From: Patagioenas fasciata
Taxonomy: Eukaryota; Chordata; Aves; Columbiformes; Columbidae
Assembly (NCBI RefSeq): GCF_037038585.1
Contig: NC_092526.1
Span: 34,175,501 to 34,239,500, forward strand
Length of the DNA: 64,000 bases
Reading direction: 5' to 3'
Shown: positions 38,201-50,225 of the stretch, piece after piece
Layout of the letters: each line of letters opens with the position of its first letter
Position numbering within the stretch: the stretch's first letter is position 1
The notes under the pieces: generated by a model
Told to the model about the DNA's origin: nothing
The model's database searches: none
Seen by the model: only the letters and a program-made list of their open reading frames with translations
Translations under genes and position numbers: made by a program

Positions 38201-41200
38201 ATCTGTAGTTCACAAATGAGCAGTTTTAGGAAACAGCAGGACATGAGGGAGGATTTTGTTTGGAGAACAGTTTCCCCCTTCCTCCCTCTAAGACAAGATC
38301 TCTAACATCTGCCACCCATCGCCTTCCAGCCAAGCCAAAGGGGTCACAAGTGCAAAACAGACACCGTACAGAAAGGTCACGCTTTAGTAGGGTGTTCACT
38401 CAATTTCAGATGGATGAGGAGCACTAACTGTGCTCAACCCCTGCAGCTTCTGCCTGTCAGGGCTGCAAAGGCCTGTCAGGGTGCTGGTCCTCTGCCACAT
38501 CTATTTAAAGGGTTGGGGATACCTCTCACAGCCAAAAGGAGTCAGAAGTAGGTTTAATCACTGATACTAGACCTCTCTCCCTCCATTCTCAGGCACCATT
38601 TCATGACTGCATCTGACTATGGCTGGAGATGCTTCGCTCCTTTTATCTATTTTTTTTTTAAATACTGTTGTAGAGGGAATCTCTGGGATCATCGAGCTTA
38701 ATAAAGCTCAGTATGTTTAGAAAAGCAGAGGAGGGCAGAAAAAGGGCAGATAAACATGCATACATTCACACACACACAAAATCCCAGGAGGAGGACAAAT
38801 ACAAGTCTATGTTACAGCAAAGGAGCCCTGTTAGCACAAGATGAGTGCACACATTTCCAGGAGCAGAGAGATACTGAAACACAGAGCTCCTAAGAGTTAG
38901 TGCAACCATGTGTCAGGACAGCATCCCTCCAGGAGCAGGCAGAGAAAAACCAACTGTTTTAATGGTGGAACTGGCCCAAACTGGTTTCTCAAAGGGCTTT
39001 TAGGGGGAGAACATAGAGAGAATCTCCACGCCCAGGGACCCATCTCAAGCTCTGGCTCAGAGAAGCCCCAACATCAAGTGCCATGTTGGAGCATCCATCA
39101 CCACTGCACACAAAGGAACCATTCCCGAAGCAGCACGGATGCAAGGCTCCCCTACATCACTTGTGCCAGGGGTCCCTGGCCCACTCATTTATTATTTGCC
39201 CAGCAGCATTTGAAAAGCACCCAGTGGGCAGCACCCAGCAGAGCCTTTTGTCGCTTGCAGGACCTTAATGCTGGAAGAGTTTGAGCGGCTCCTTGGGAAC
39301 TGACTGCTCATAGCTGCAGGATGCAGGGCTGAAACAGCTCAGCACAAGGGCCTGTAAGCAGTAGCACCACGAACCCCAGTTAAGCCTTTCTCCCCACAAA
39401 CAGTTCTGCCAATGCATCCCACACTGGACACGTGCATGGGTACAGGTGATTCACCCAGGAGCAGGAACAGTCCGAATATCTCAACATCTGGTGGCTCACA
39501 GTGCTGCATGACAGGATGAGTGGATGGCCATCAGCCAGAAGGCAAGGGCCACCCCAGAAGAAGAGGTTACATTAGCAAAGGTGGGTACACATTGCAACCC
39601 AAGAAGGGGAGAGCTATCACAGCTTGACTTGAAGCCCAACTGCTCCTTCTGGAAAACAAATCCTCACAGCATCAAGAAAAAAGATTGAGATCAAACATTT
39701 TCCCCTACTCTGGGATATTCCTTTAGGAAGGTGGTGCCAAGCCACATGGAAGCACACCCTTCCTTCACATCAAGCCACAGGGGACAGCCTCCAGTGTGGT
39801 TGCTCCAAAATTCTTCCTGGGGCTGAGCAGCAATCCAAACCATGAATCATACATGCTTAGAAAATTCCTGTCATAATTGCCTGGCAGCTTAACTTACACT
39901 GGGCTTCTGCATTCGAGAAATGCATTCCATTTTTCCTAGAAATAAAAATCGAAAGTGGCCTCTTCTTCCTTCCATTATCCTTTTGAGAAGATATGGGGAG
40001 TTTGAGCTTTCTCTTTCTGTTCCAGGCTGTCTGGGGGGCATTATGACAAGAAGTAAATGTGGGAATAATTAAAAAACCAACCAAACAAAAGCATATCAAC
40101 AACAATAAAAAACATTGTCTGTATTTATGATAGTACTTGACAGCTGGCTCTTGATCCTTGCCCAAGACCCATCTTTGTTTTAGCCCAAGAGAACCGTCGC
40201 AATGAAGTCACGTTGGCTAGTCTATTAAGAGAACAGACCAGAAGATGAGCTGAACAAACATAGTAAATGCTTTCACAACCATTCTGTCTACAAGGCTTGT
40301 TTGTTTCCCAGTGTCTTTGAGTAGTTATTCCTTGGAGCCCAAAAAGGACAGATGCATTATCCCACAGTACTTTGGGATGTGCTGTGAATCCTTGGCATCA
40401 AACGTATGCACCAGGGACAGAGTGGGCACTGAAGTCTGAGTGTTATTTTGCAGAATGTTTGCTCTCAGAATCTTGCCAGACTGACACTGAGGGTCAGGGG
40501 TGTAGCTCGCTGCAGCAAACTGTGCTTGGGGACACTGCCAAGCACCCCCAGAAAGGTGATGAGAGCAAACTTGATGTGAAAGCCAGCTAGAAAGCTTCTG
40601 CAGGAGAAGTTTTCCAACTTAAAAAGCATAAAATCAAAATCCTTCCCTGGACAATATCCCTTTTGTTTAAAGGGGAAAGTAGTCATGAAGAAGCAAAGTT
40701 TTTCTGTTGGAAAACTTGAATAGTCAAGCCCTGGGAGACTGCTGAACTCACTTTACACAACCATCAGGAGGAAGGTGAAGCTAAAATACTTGGTCCAGAA
40801 AAGGCCCTCAGGAAAACAAAACCTATTCGTTTGTTGCCGATTTTCCTCCTCTTTCTTTATGGGGAGGAGGGGACCCTCTTGATGCAGTGACCCACATAGG
40901 GAGAAGGGTCCTTTTTCTACTCAGCTCCATCTGCCACCAGTTTACACACCCACACACAAAATCCTTTCCCTGCTGATACATGAGCTGCACCCATTCAGCC
41001 CCATTTCTGTGTCATGTGAAATCCCCTTTCCTCCAGGTCCAGCCACCTGATGGAGATCACAAGCCCAGCCAGGCAACCTTTCCCAGTTTAATTAACATAA
41101 CCTTCCTCATTCAAACCCTCCAACCACACTGCAGCGACAGTAGATGGGGGAAAAGAACCAGAACAACATCATTAGCTCCTTTGTGCTCCAGAAAAGCCCT

Positions 41201-44040
41201 TGGGGAGGTCAGAAGATGCAGAATACTGAGGTACCCAGCCACTGGAGACGTGCTCACATTTTGAGAACTAGATATAAGATTTTGGGATATTTTTCCATGG
41301 TGAAATGAACGGCTCCACCCAAATACATGTTAGTTAATAATAAAATAAAATATCTTTCCAGACCAGCTCGAGGTGGAGCTGGAGATGTTCCTCTCCCTGT
41401 TAAAGCAGGGGATGCAGGGGGAGAACCCGGCTTTTATATGAAGCCGAGCTGTAAGTCTGGGGTCCTGGATCCACTCCCTTTTGAAGCCACCAGGACTTTT
41501 GCCAACAAGTAGCAGCAGGCTCCAGAGATGGGCTCCTCATCTAAACTGAGCTGTTTTAAACTCACACACCCAGCAGGGAAAAAAAAAAGTGTTTTTGTTG
41601 GATCCCATTTTTGCCAGGTTAGTGAGTTAAATCAGGGTCTGACAAGCACTGAAGCCAGCACTAGATAAACACAGGGAGTGCAAGACTTGAGTGAGGATGA
41701 TAAAAAAGGGAAACCTTTACATTTTTTTAAAGACAATGATTGTTAGATTGCCTCCAGCTGCCTTCCAAACCCAAACCCTGGGCGCCAGGGAAGAACAGGG
41801 GAGAGGAAGAGGGAAGCCACACACGAATCTATATGAAACCTGGAGTTATTCACTGTATTCCTGTGCATTGTAGTGTGCAATGCACCACCATGAAGACAGG
41901 AAACCAACCAGCAAGGATGAGGTGAATTGTCAGAACTACTGGCAAGCACAAAAATTGAGAATTTTTTTGCTGTTTTGCCTTGAAAGTGGTGGGAGAACAG
42001 CCCACCCCAGGACAGCATGAAATAGCCAGCTGCTACCAAAACCATCATGCAGTAAATACAAGGATTAAGAGAGAAAGAAGAGTGAAAAAAAAAATATAAC
42101 CAGCCCAAGAATCAAGTTCTGGGCTAGGCAGCTTAAGAGCTTGACAAAACCAGCTGAAAAGATAGCCCATGCAGACACATTCACAAAATAAGGTGATGAC
42201 TCAAACCATTGCATTTGGCCTCAAGATCCAAATTCCAGCCCAAAACTCTGCCCGTGGGAGGAAGAAAGCAGCCAGCCAAAAGCAGAAGGTAGAAGTCTCT
42301 TCGCATTTTTCAGGTTGACCCTCAGAAACAGAACATACAAAACCCTAAAATGCCCCTCTCAAAACATCCCCAGGCACCTACTCACATGTTCCAGAGAGCT
42401 GATATCTGATTATGGTGATGGAGACAGTCTTGCAAACAGTCCTGGACCAGGAAGGAATGTGGAATCCAACAGCCATTCCTCTTCCAGGTTCTGGCACACA
42501 TATGCATGACAGATAAGCATAAAATAAGTCTTCTCAGAGGGGTTGTAGACAAGACGCTCTCTTGTAGTGTTTCACATGAACAGAAATTGCTAAGCTGTAT
42601 TCAAAACACCAGCCATGACTCCTGAGAGAGGCAAAATAAAAATAAGTGAGAAATGGTGAAATAACTTCAAAAATCAAGAAGAAAAAGAGTAATAAAAATG
42701 TTCTCAGAGCAATTGGAGCAGGTTATGTCTCCTCCCTGGCTTCACCAGGTGCACCCACTTATCACACACAGGGGCTGATGAAGGACAAGCCCACATCTGC
42801 CTTTCCTGCTGACTTTGTGATTTTTCAAATTCCCCTCTTCCCTTCTCCAGACTGAGCAAATCCAACATTTCCAGTCACTAACTGCCTTCTACCATTTTAC
42901 CTATACCTACTTCTACCATGCTCCTCCTCAGAAGCAGAGGCAAAAAGTGTCCTCAAGTGCTCAAGATCCAAGAGCACCAAAGCCTTTTTGGCAAATAACA
43001 CCACTCTGTCCTGCTGTGATCACCCTCTTCTGTGAGGCTAAAGATCTTAAAGTACCTGGCCCCAACACCTGGAGCCCCATTGCATTTGCTACTACTGAGC
43101 AACGGACAAACGCCTCCTGAACTAGGTCTTGGATAGCACCAGAGCTCAATCCAGAAAGGCATCTTTTCTTCTGAGTTTTAGGACTGTAAATGTTCCTCTC
43201 ATTTCTAAAAGATCCATGGTTTCTAACACAGTGATATCCCTGCTTTCTATGCTGAGCTCCAGCTTACCTTGTGTGCGTACACAGAGCCTTCCTATGGGCA
43301 GGTGATCAGACACGTCATGGGCTGGGCAATAAACAGGATGAGTCCCACTGTGTCGGAGCTTTCTGCCTGCCTCCTGAGCCATGGATATTTGCTTTTTTAG
43401 ATAATTAGCATAGCTTCCCCTCTACTGAAAGTGACTGCTGTCTTTCCCTTCTCTGTCCTTATTAACCTAAGCAGGAAATAGCAAGGCGCAGCCTAGCTGA
43501 GACAGGCATAGCCAAGATGGGAAGAACAAGAATCGAGCTCAGCTGATATCCTCAGTAGCCCCATACTAATGCGAACAGCTATAAAACTCTCCTTCTCCTC
43601 CCTTGCTATCCCCATTCCCAGACTTTCAGCTGGCCCAGCTCCTGCCCTATATCCTCTCCTGAGCCAGCTCCACCCCATCATTAGGATGAAGTCTCAGCTT
43701 GTTCAGCCCCATCACTCCCCTTGAAGGGCAGCCCCATAGTGAGCACCCAGAGTTGCCCCTGCAGCTGGTGGCCTGCAGGCAAAACTGGGGCAGCCCTACC
43801 AGCCACATGTATTTTGGATTAAGGTTGGGGTATGTTTCCAGTGAGCAATGCCCATGCTGCCTCCAGAGTAGTACCATAATCTAACTGCAACAAGAAGTCA
43901 CACATTTTGTACTGCTGTTGGCTTAATGGAATTGCAAGGCCCCTTGATAGCTCAGAGGCAGAGGATGACTGCACCTCTCAGCCCTTCCTCAGGAGTCTTG
44001 AAGTACCACATAAGAAAGAACAACATTGCTGCCATGTCGG
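38201..44040. other. Unique non-coding DNA, no gene seen
   Basis: About 5.8 kb without a recognisable gene. Minor simple sequence includes a CA run at 38766-38778 and A runs near 41580-41588 and 42085-42095. The 102-codon minus frame at 39857-40165 has a single hydrophobic stretch but no family match. Confidence 0.6.
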
Positions 44041-44107
44041 CAATTGAGGAAACTGAGGCACAGGAGGCCATGTGACTGTTCCTGCTCATCCAGCTGGCCC
44101 ATAACAG
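44041..44107 (-). mobile_element. MIR-like (CORE-SINE) fragment, reverse
   Basis: GAGGAAACTGAGGCACAG at 44046-44063 matches the reverse complement of the conserved MIR core. The match continues approximately through a 'gtgact' segment and 'cagctgg', where MIR has 'taagtaacttgccc...cacagctagt'. This is an ancient amniote retroposon, so only the core is legible. The flanks on both sides are unrecognisable. Confidence 0.6.
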
Positions 44108-45080
44108 AGAATCCATCTCTCCAGAGTTATGGTCCAACCTGAGACCCACAAGACCATTTTCTGCAGCTACCTGTAACAAACACCCCATGGGGGCGACCCG
44201 CCCTGAGGGGACTGCCCCCAATCAAGCTGTGAGGATTCCTTTTCACCAGATGTTCCTGTGGAGAGGCTTTGTTGGATTTTCCAATTTCTACAAAGCTCAG
44301 AGAAGCTCAAAACTTCTATTCCAGGTTTAAGGGAAAAGAGATAGAGTTCAGTTAAGATTAAGAGAAGACAAAACAAGTACTTAGCAAGCTCTTTAGCAAC
44401 ACTTGACTTAGGGGACAGATCAGAATGATTTTGGCTCCCAACAGCAAAGTGCCTGTTGACAGCTGGGGGAACCATGTGTTTGGCTAGCACCAGGGCAAAA
44501 CCCTTTGCTTTAGAATATTGCTAGTTCCCTGTTCCCTCAAGCTTTGTAATGATGAGCTGTCATCTGGAGCAGGTTTGAAAATACCAACCACCTCATGCTT
44601 CCTCACCCTGGAAATAATCTCTCTGCTGCATCCTTAGTGATTTAAGTTTTAATTCTCCAGAAGAAACATCACACCTGGCTATGGTTTGCACCATAGGACA
44701 CTCGTTTTTCTCCAGAGGGTCCCAAGTTCCATTCACACACATCAGCCCCTGAATCTCAATCCCCTGCATGCGAGTCCAGCACAGGGAGTTTATAGAGGGG
44801 ATTTCCCAGGGGGTCCCAAGGACACCGAAGTGTTCCTGTGCAAGGAGCCAGACAGTGCAGGGATGGCTGCTCTCTGGTCCCCCAGCATCACTCTGCACAG
44901 AGAGGTTTAACATAGGCGACTAGCATTTCATCCAGGAGAAAGGTGAACAGCTAAACATCTCTCCCCTTGGTAGAGAGATACATAGCCCTGGAATTCCTGT
45001 TTATAAAACTGCAATCAGGGCAAGCACAAATTAGATAGAATCAGTCAAGAGTAGGAAATTGCCATCAGAATTTCTCAGTT
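44108..45080. other. Unique non-coding DNA, no gene seen
   Basis: Contains a small GC-rich inverted repeat, TGGGGGC (44188-44194) and GCCCCCA (44214-44220), with a 19-base spacer. No gene was recognised. Confidence 0.6.
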
Positions 45081-45117
45081 AAAAAAAAAAAAAAGCACAC
45101 CCACACAAAAAAAAAAA
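45081..45117. repeat. Paired poly-A tracts
   Basis: Fourteen As (45081-45094), a GCACACCCACAC spacer, then a second run of about 12 As (45106-45117). No retroposon body is recognised upstream. Confidence 0.85.
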
Positions 45118-45529
45118 GCAAAAGCAATTTAAAACTGCTCTGGCTGCTGAGCTTTCATAAAAGCTTTCCAAGACTGCATTTCTATGTTTCATGTCACCAT
45201 GGAAGACACCCGAGATGTAGTAAATTCCTCCAAGTTAATTTAAATTATGCCACAAACCAGATGTGTTCTTTGGTGCACAGAGAACCTTTTTTTTCTTCAA
45301 TTTCAAAATAACGGCTGCCACATCCCATCAACTCTTATTATCCCACCGCGTCATCTGACATGACATAACAAGTCATGACACCCTCGTATATCATCAGGAG
45401 AAACAGTAGCAACTCCACTCGAGTTGGGAAGAACAGTTATAGCACTGCTGTGTTGTAGGAGGTTTGATGGGAAATTGGGGCTACTGTCTCAAAGGTATTT
45501 GGGAAAGGAGAGATTCCCTCTTTCTGCAC
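45118..45529. other. Unique non-coding DNA
   Basis: Contains an imperfect inverted pair, TGACATGAC and GTCATGACA, near 45356-45380. No gene was seen. Confidence 0.6.
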
Positions 45530-45610
45530 CAATTAAGACCTCATAATCAGGCGGTGTGCAGGAATTAAGCTGGAATTAATCAGTGAATCATATGGAATTC
45601 CACCCTCTGG
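45530..45610. promoter_or_regulatory. Homeodomain-motif cluster with 12-bp periodic repeat
   Basis: GGAATTAA occurs at 45561-45568 and again at 45573-45580, and GGAATTC follows at 45594-45600, with ATAATCAG and AATTAATCAG nearby. Spaced AATTA/TAATC cores suggest a homeodomain-bound element. This is inferred from motifs only. Confidence 0.25.
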
Positions 45611-48600
45611 GCTCAGCTCCTAACTTGTGGGAAAAGATACAGATTTGATAAGAAGCTTTGAAAGTGAGAAGAAATCATTAAAAACACCCAGCCTGGCCTC
45701 CTGCATTAGAGTGAGTTGTGCTTTTCACCCAGAAATTCCTCCATCGAGTCAAATAACTCAGGGTTGAGGAGAAATCTGCCACCACATGATGGATATTAAG
45801 CTTGAAACAAAGCTGAGAAAAAATGTGCAAGATCCATTTGCCATCTATTCCAGTGTTAAACCCCTCTCATCTTATAAAACCATTAATCTAATACCCATTT
45901 TATGACTTCATATTACAGTGACTGAACCTGGCTGGGTCTCCTCTTGCTTGGTTGAGGACATGTCTACAGTCAAAGCTCGGTGACGTGCAAGTGGCTGATC
46001 CAGGCAGCAGATTTGCAAGGCCACCAGTGCAGGACCATCCATGGACATTTTCCAAGTGCCCCGCGGAGCTAGAAGCAGCCCTCTCCCCCCTACAAACATC
46101 TTCCTCTGAGATCTTTGCACCTTCGAGCGATAATTCAAGGACCGACTCCAACCATGCTTTTCTGCTATCTTTCCCTGGATGTCCTTAGAGCCCAGGTTAC
46201 AAACACTTTGTGTTTGGTGCATATGCCTTATCTGATCAACACGTTTCCAGCCTTCTCCATGCCCCCAGACAACTTAATCAACTGAATTATCAAAATTCTC
46301 CTTCGTACTCTTGCCACGCCAAGCATAGATAACTATGACCATGGGGAAACATGCCCTTCGGCATGATCTAATGTTGATTTAACCAGTTCTCCCTCAGTAG
46401 AGTCTATACAGCCTCTGTATTAGCCCATATCTTTCTATTTCTATTATTACCATGACTCAAACTAACCCAATATATACAAAGGCACGTTTGCACACCCAGG
46501 TTTGCAGGGCAGCAATGCACAGGGCCATGTCTGATTTTCCCTATAGGTAAGCTGCTGTAAGAAGAGCTCAGTGCTGAGCTGTAAGGTAAATTTTCCAGAT
46601 GTGAGTCATTCCCTGCATCACATTTGGGGGGGTTCAGGAGGGGAACAGTCCAATTTTACAGCACTTCTGGTAAAGGAATGCAGAGAATGTGTCGTAAACA
46701 CTTCCCCCATCAAATAGGTGGTAAATTGAGCCATGAATGTTTGAAACACTGTACTTTGGAGAACTGCTGGGAATGATTTTGAGTTTTGGGGCTCTTACAG
46801 TCAAATTGTTTTCTCTTTCAATTCCTCAATTTCTTTTTATTGTATTTGAGATAATGAGGACGTTTTTTTCTCTGCCTTACTCTCTTGGTATGCCGTGCTA
46901 GTTGCTTATAAGGTGGCTACCAGAATCAGTAAGTGAGAAAAAAAAATGTGGCTATATAAATTTTGTCCTTGGCTCCACGATGGCTCCCCTAGGAAATCAC
47001 AGCCCAAACCATGCCCAGGGGCTGCACCTTCCTGCCTGTCAGATGCAAGACCGGTGTTTTCCCACCTTCAGAAGATCTTTATCCAGAAACAGTCAAACAA
47101 ACAAACCACCCAGCAACCTTTCTTCCCCCTAGTGAAAATATTTTAACTATCCCAGATAAAAGAGCCAAGCTTGACAAGGCATTACATGTGCTTTTCATGA
47201 ATTTTTGCAGGAGGCGGTTTCTGGACTGACTTAAGGAATGCACTTAGCATGCTGTTTCCCCTATATAAAAACACCGAATTAGCATTTCTCCCTGTGATTC
47301 TCAGCATGATACAGCTACGTGCAGAACAATACAGGATAAGTAAAAACCCATTAAAAAGTCTCTCATAAAACTGCACAGTGCTGGGTTTTCTTTCATTAAT
47401 CCCTTGACTTCATCAGTTGTTCCGCCTGCTGATAGGAACAAGGGTCTCCTCCACAGCGTTCTTAAGCTTATCAAAAATCCCTGCTCTCCAAGATAGAAGC
47501 GGAGTAGGTGGCCATCAGCCAGCTGAAAACAACCATCCCAAAGACTATCTGGAGATAGCACTCCTCTCAGCTGGAGCTGTTACCAGGCATAGGGCTGGCA
47601 ATGGGAAGACGAGACCCCCTTTTGACCCAATGGGCAAGCAGACCAAATGCGAGCCAAGCAACGTTAACAAAGGGACCATAAACATTTTGTGCTTTTATGA
47701 GAGGTAGAAGAATGTCAGCTGGGAGCGGATCTTCAGGGTCCATCCAATTATTCCTTAGAAACACTTTAATTCACAGCTGGTTCTGTTCCTGGCATCTAAT
47801 TTATAGGGCAATGTTTCTTTAAGACTGGCATTAAAGTGGAGAAGTAACAATCTAGGGTTAAGAAGGTTAGGCATTATGTCCAGATTAGTATTATCAGATG
47901 ACCTGAAGCAGGGGTTATATTAAAAAAAATGCCTTAATTAAAAAATACAGGTCAGAACCAGTTTAAGCTCCAAACCTCTGGTCATATTCACTAATTAGAA
48001 GGCTTGGACACATGCCTCAGAGTGATGGATGAGCCATATCTGCCTGATGGCATCACATGAAGAGATGGGGCACAGTCCCCCAAGCACAGGGCTTAGGCAA
48101 AATTGCACATTTCCTTCATTTTAATTCACCTCTCTTTCTTTTTATCCCCCAGAAATTAACAGACCACAGGCACTGAGGAACCAGAAATCAGCAGGGCATG
48201 AACTGCTCTTGGTTGCTTTACTCTGAACTTCAACTTCTTCACTGAAGCCCTGCCAGCCATTTTCTCAAGAAAAGCAGAAAGAGCCTATAGTTTAACCCAT
48301 TATTAACTTACTACCAAGTTTCCAACGTGCCTATGAAGGAGACAGGAAATGTGTTTTCCTTCCTTTGCCCAAGAGTTCCATATCCTGAAGGATGCCCTGT
48401 GCCTCTGCAGGGTGTTCTCAAGGTCTCCAGCCTTGCTCTGGAGTCTGGTCTACATCTTGTCCACAGGAAAGGTTTGCCAGGAGATAGACCACAAGCAGCC
48501 ACATCTAAAACACATGAGTTGAGCAACCTTGAGCAAGAGGTAGGTGTAAATGTTTGGTCCCAATGAACATCTCCTGATTTTCACCAGACGGCAGGAGAAG

Positions 48601-49056
48601 ACACAATTCTGACTGTCTCCACCCCACTCACAGACACGCATACAGATGCCCCATCTAGTTCCGATGCAGGTAGGGAGTTTGTGGCCAGGCCTCAGGTTTT
48701 ATTCTAGTCTCCTTGGGACTACCACACACATCCAAGACCCACACCAGAATTGCCAAGGACAGTCTTTGGCCCTGTGCAACCCCCACACTACAAATCCAGA
48801 AGATTTCACTGGGTGGTTTCAGGTGAAACCAAACCTCTTCATGGCAAACCTTATTTTGTTTTTGTTTCTTTTTTGTTTGTTTTGTTTTCAACTACAGCAT
48901 GTTACAACACACTAAAAATTCAAATAACTTGCAGATTTCATTTGTTTATCTGCTGCCCTAAGTAGAGATCCTGCTATATAGCTCATCATACCTTTGCGAA
49001 GCAAATTGGTAATCTGATAGAGAAAGCCACAAAGAGAAGGCGGCTTTCCAATCTAG
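45611..49056. other. Unique non-coding DNA, no gene seen
   Basis: No gene or recognised transposon. A T/G-rich tract (TTTTG-like units) lies at 48852-48889. Frames of up to 104 codons overlap on both strands without domains. Confidence 0.65.
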
Positions 49057-49110
49057 AAAAAAAAGGATTCATTTGCAAAAAAAGGGTTTATTTGCAAAAA
49101 AAGGTCCATT
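49057..49110. repeat. Short tandem repeat, period 19-20 bp, about 2.7 copies
   Basis: Three successive A-rich units: A8-GGATTCATTTGC, A7-GGGTTTATTTGC, and a partial A7-GGTCCATT. The units differ at a few positions, so the duplication is not recent. Confidence 0.85.
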
Positions 49111-49723
49111 ACTCGGTTATTTCATCAGGCAAGCAAGTTTAGCAAGTGCTTGGTAGGCACTTCAGTAAAATGGGAAAGGGAATTGTCACAGTAACAAGCG
49201 ATTTGTTTGGTATTATTTCTGCTGCGCCCTGTTAGTGTGTTTCTCCATTAAAGAACATTATTGCTGTCCTCCTGTTTCATTTACATAATGAAAATAGATG
49301 AGTTGTCAAGGCCTGCCTGGTGAAGCACATCATCCCCTTTCATGTTCTAGGAGGAGAAGGTGAGGTGGTCTCCAGCCCACCACCTTGTCAATCTGCCCAG
49401 GGTGCACCTCAAGTAACAACAGAAGACCTTGATTAGGCACAGCGTCAGGAGGCACCAAGCAAACAATCCTAAATTCCTCCTGCCCACCATTTCCACCACT
49501 CTCACTCATGCAACACAAGGAAAAGAATCAGTAAACATCTCCTGCATTCAACAGCGGTAACAGAAATGACCCAGAGCCCCCATAGTGAGATTAACAGCCA
49601 AGCATCACAAGATCTATAGGGCAAAGAACATCTCCATCGGTAGCAATTTGTATAGCCCCTCGCACTGTGTGGCTCCAGTCACTGATCAGAGCCGCACGGT
49701 CTCTGGTTTGACAGATATTACAT
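49111..49723. other. Unique non-coding DNA, no gene seen
   Basis: Nothing recognisable. Confidence 0.6.
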
Positions 49724-49758
49724 TTCTTTGTAATCCCCATTTCTTTTGTAATCCCCAT
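49724..49758. repeat. Two-copy tandem duplication of 17-18 bp
   Basis: TTCTTTGTAATCCCCAT (49724-49740) is followed directly by TTCTTTTGTAATCCCCAT (49741-49758). The copies differ by one T, which suggests a recent slippage-type duplication. Confidence 0.9.
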
Positions 49759-50109
49759 GGGCTCCAGCCCAAGCCTGGGGAGCTCTACACGCAAGTGCTC
49801 ATGCATGACGGAGGGAGAATGGTGTTTGCTGAGAGTCGCTGACAGCTAAATGCTTTAAGAAATCATTGAGTCAATGCCATATTCCAGCCAATGCAGCTGT
49901 AAGGCTCCAGCACCCCAAAAAGCTGCAGAGGAAAGACAAAAACAGGCAACGTCACCTTTTGAAGAGCACTGTCTGTGTGTTCAGTCCTTTCCCAACATAC
50001 TGGAGCATGCACACAGGACCAGAGCAGGCTTTTCTCCATCCCAGATTTGTTACTGGAGAAGACATTTTCTAGGAAGCCTGTGCGGTTTCTGGTTCTCATC
50101 TCTTCCTCC
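49759..50109. other. Unique non-coding DNA, no gene seen
   Basis: Nothing recognisable. Confidence 0.6.
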
Positions 50110-50225
50110 CTGCAGCTGCCACATCGCTTAGCACTGCAAATCGCATAAATCAGCAGTAATGGCTAGGAGATGAAAGCATAAATATGTTGTCAGAGAAGTT
50201 ATTGACACTAAAGGGCAAATCCTGC
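50110..50225. promoter_or_regulatory. Candidate conserved non-coding element
   Basis: Unique block with GCATAAAT at 50143-50150 and GCATAAATAT at 50177-50186, plus AGTAATGG near 50156. The repeated GCATAAAT core resembles POU/CDX-type sites. No coding frame of note crosses it. Confidence 0.25.

Noticed and set aside
39857..40165. 102-codon minus frame with hydrophobic stretch
   Set aside because: A single hydrophobic run in a short frame is common by chance, and no family match was recognised.
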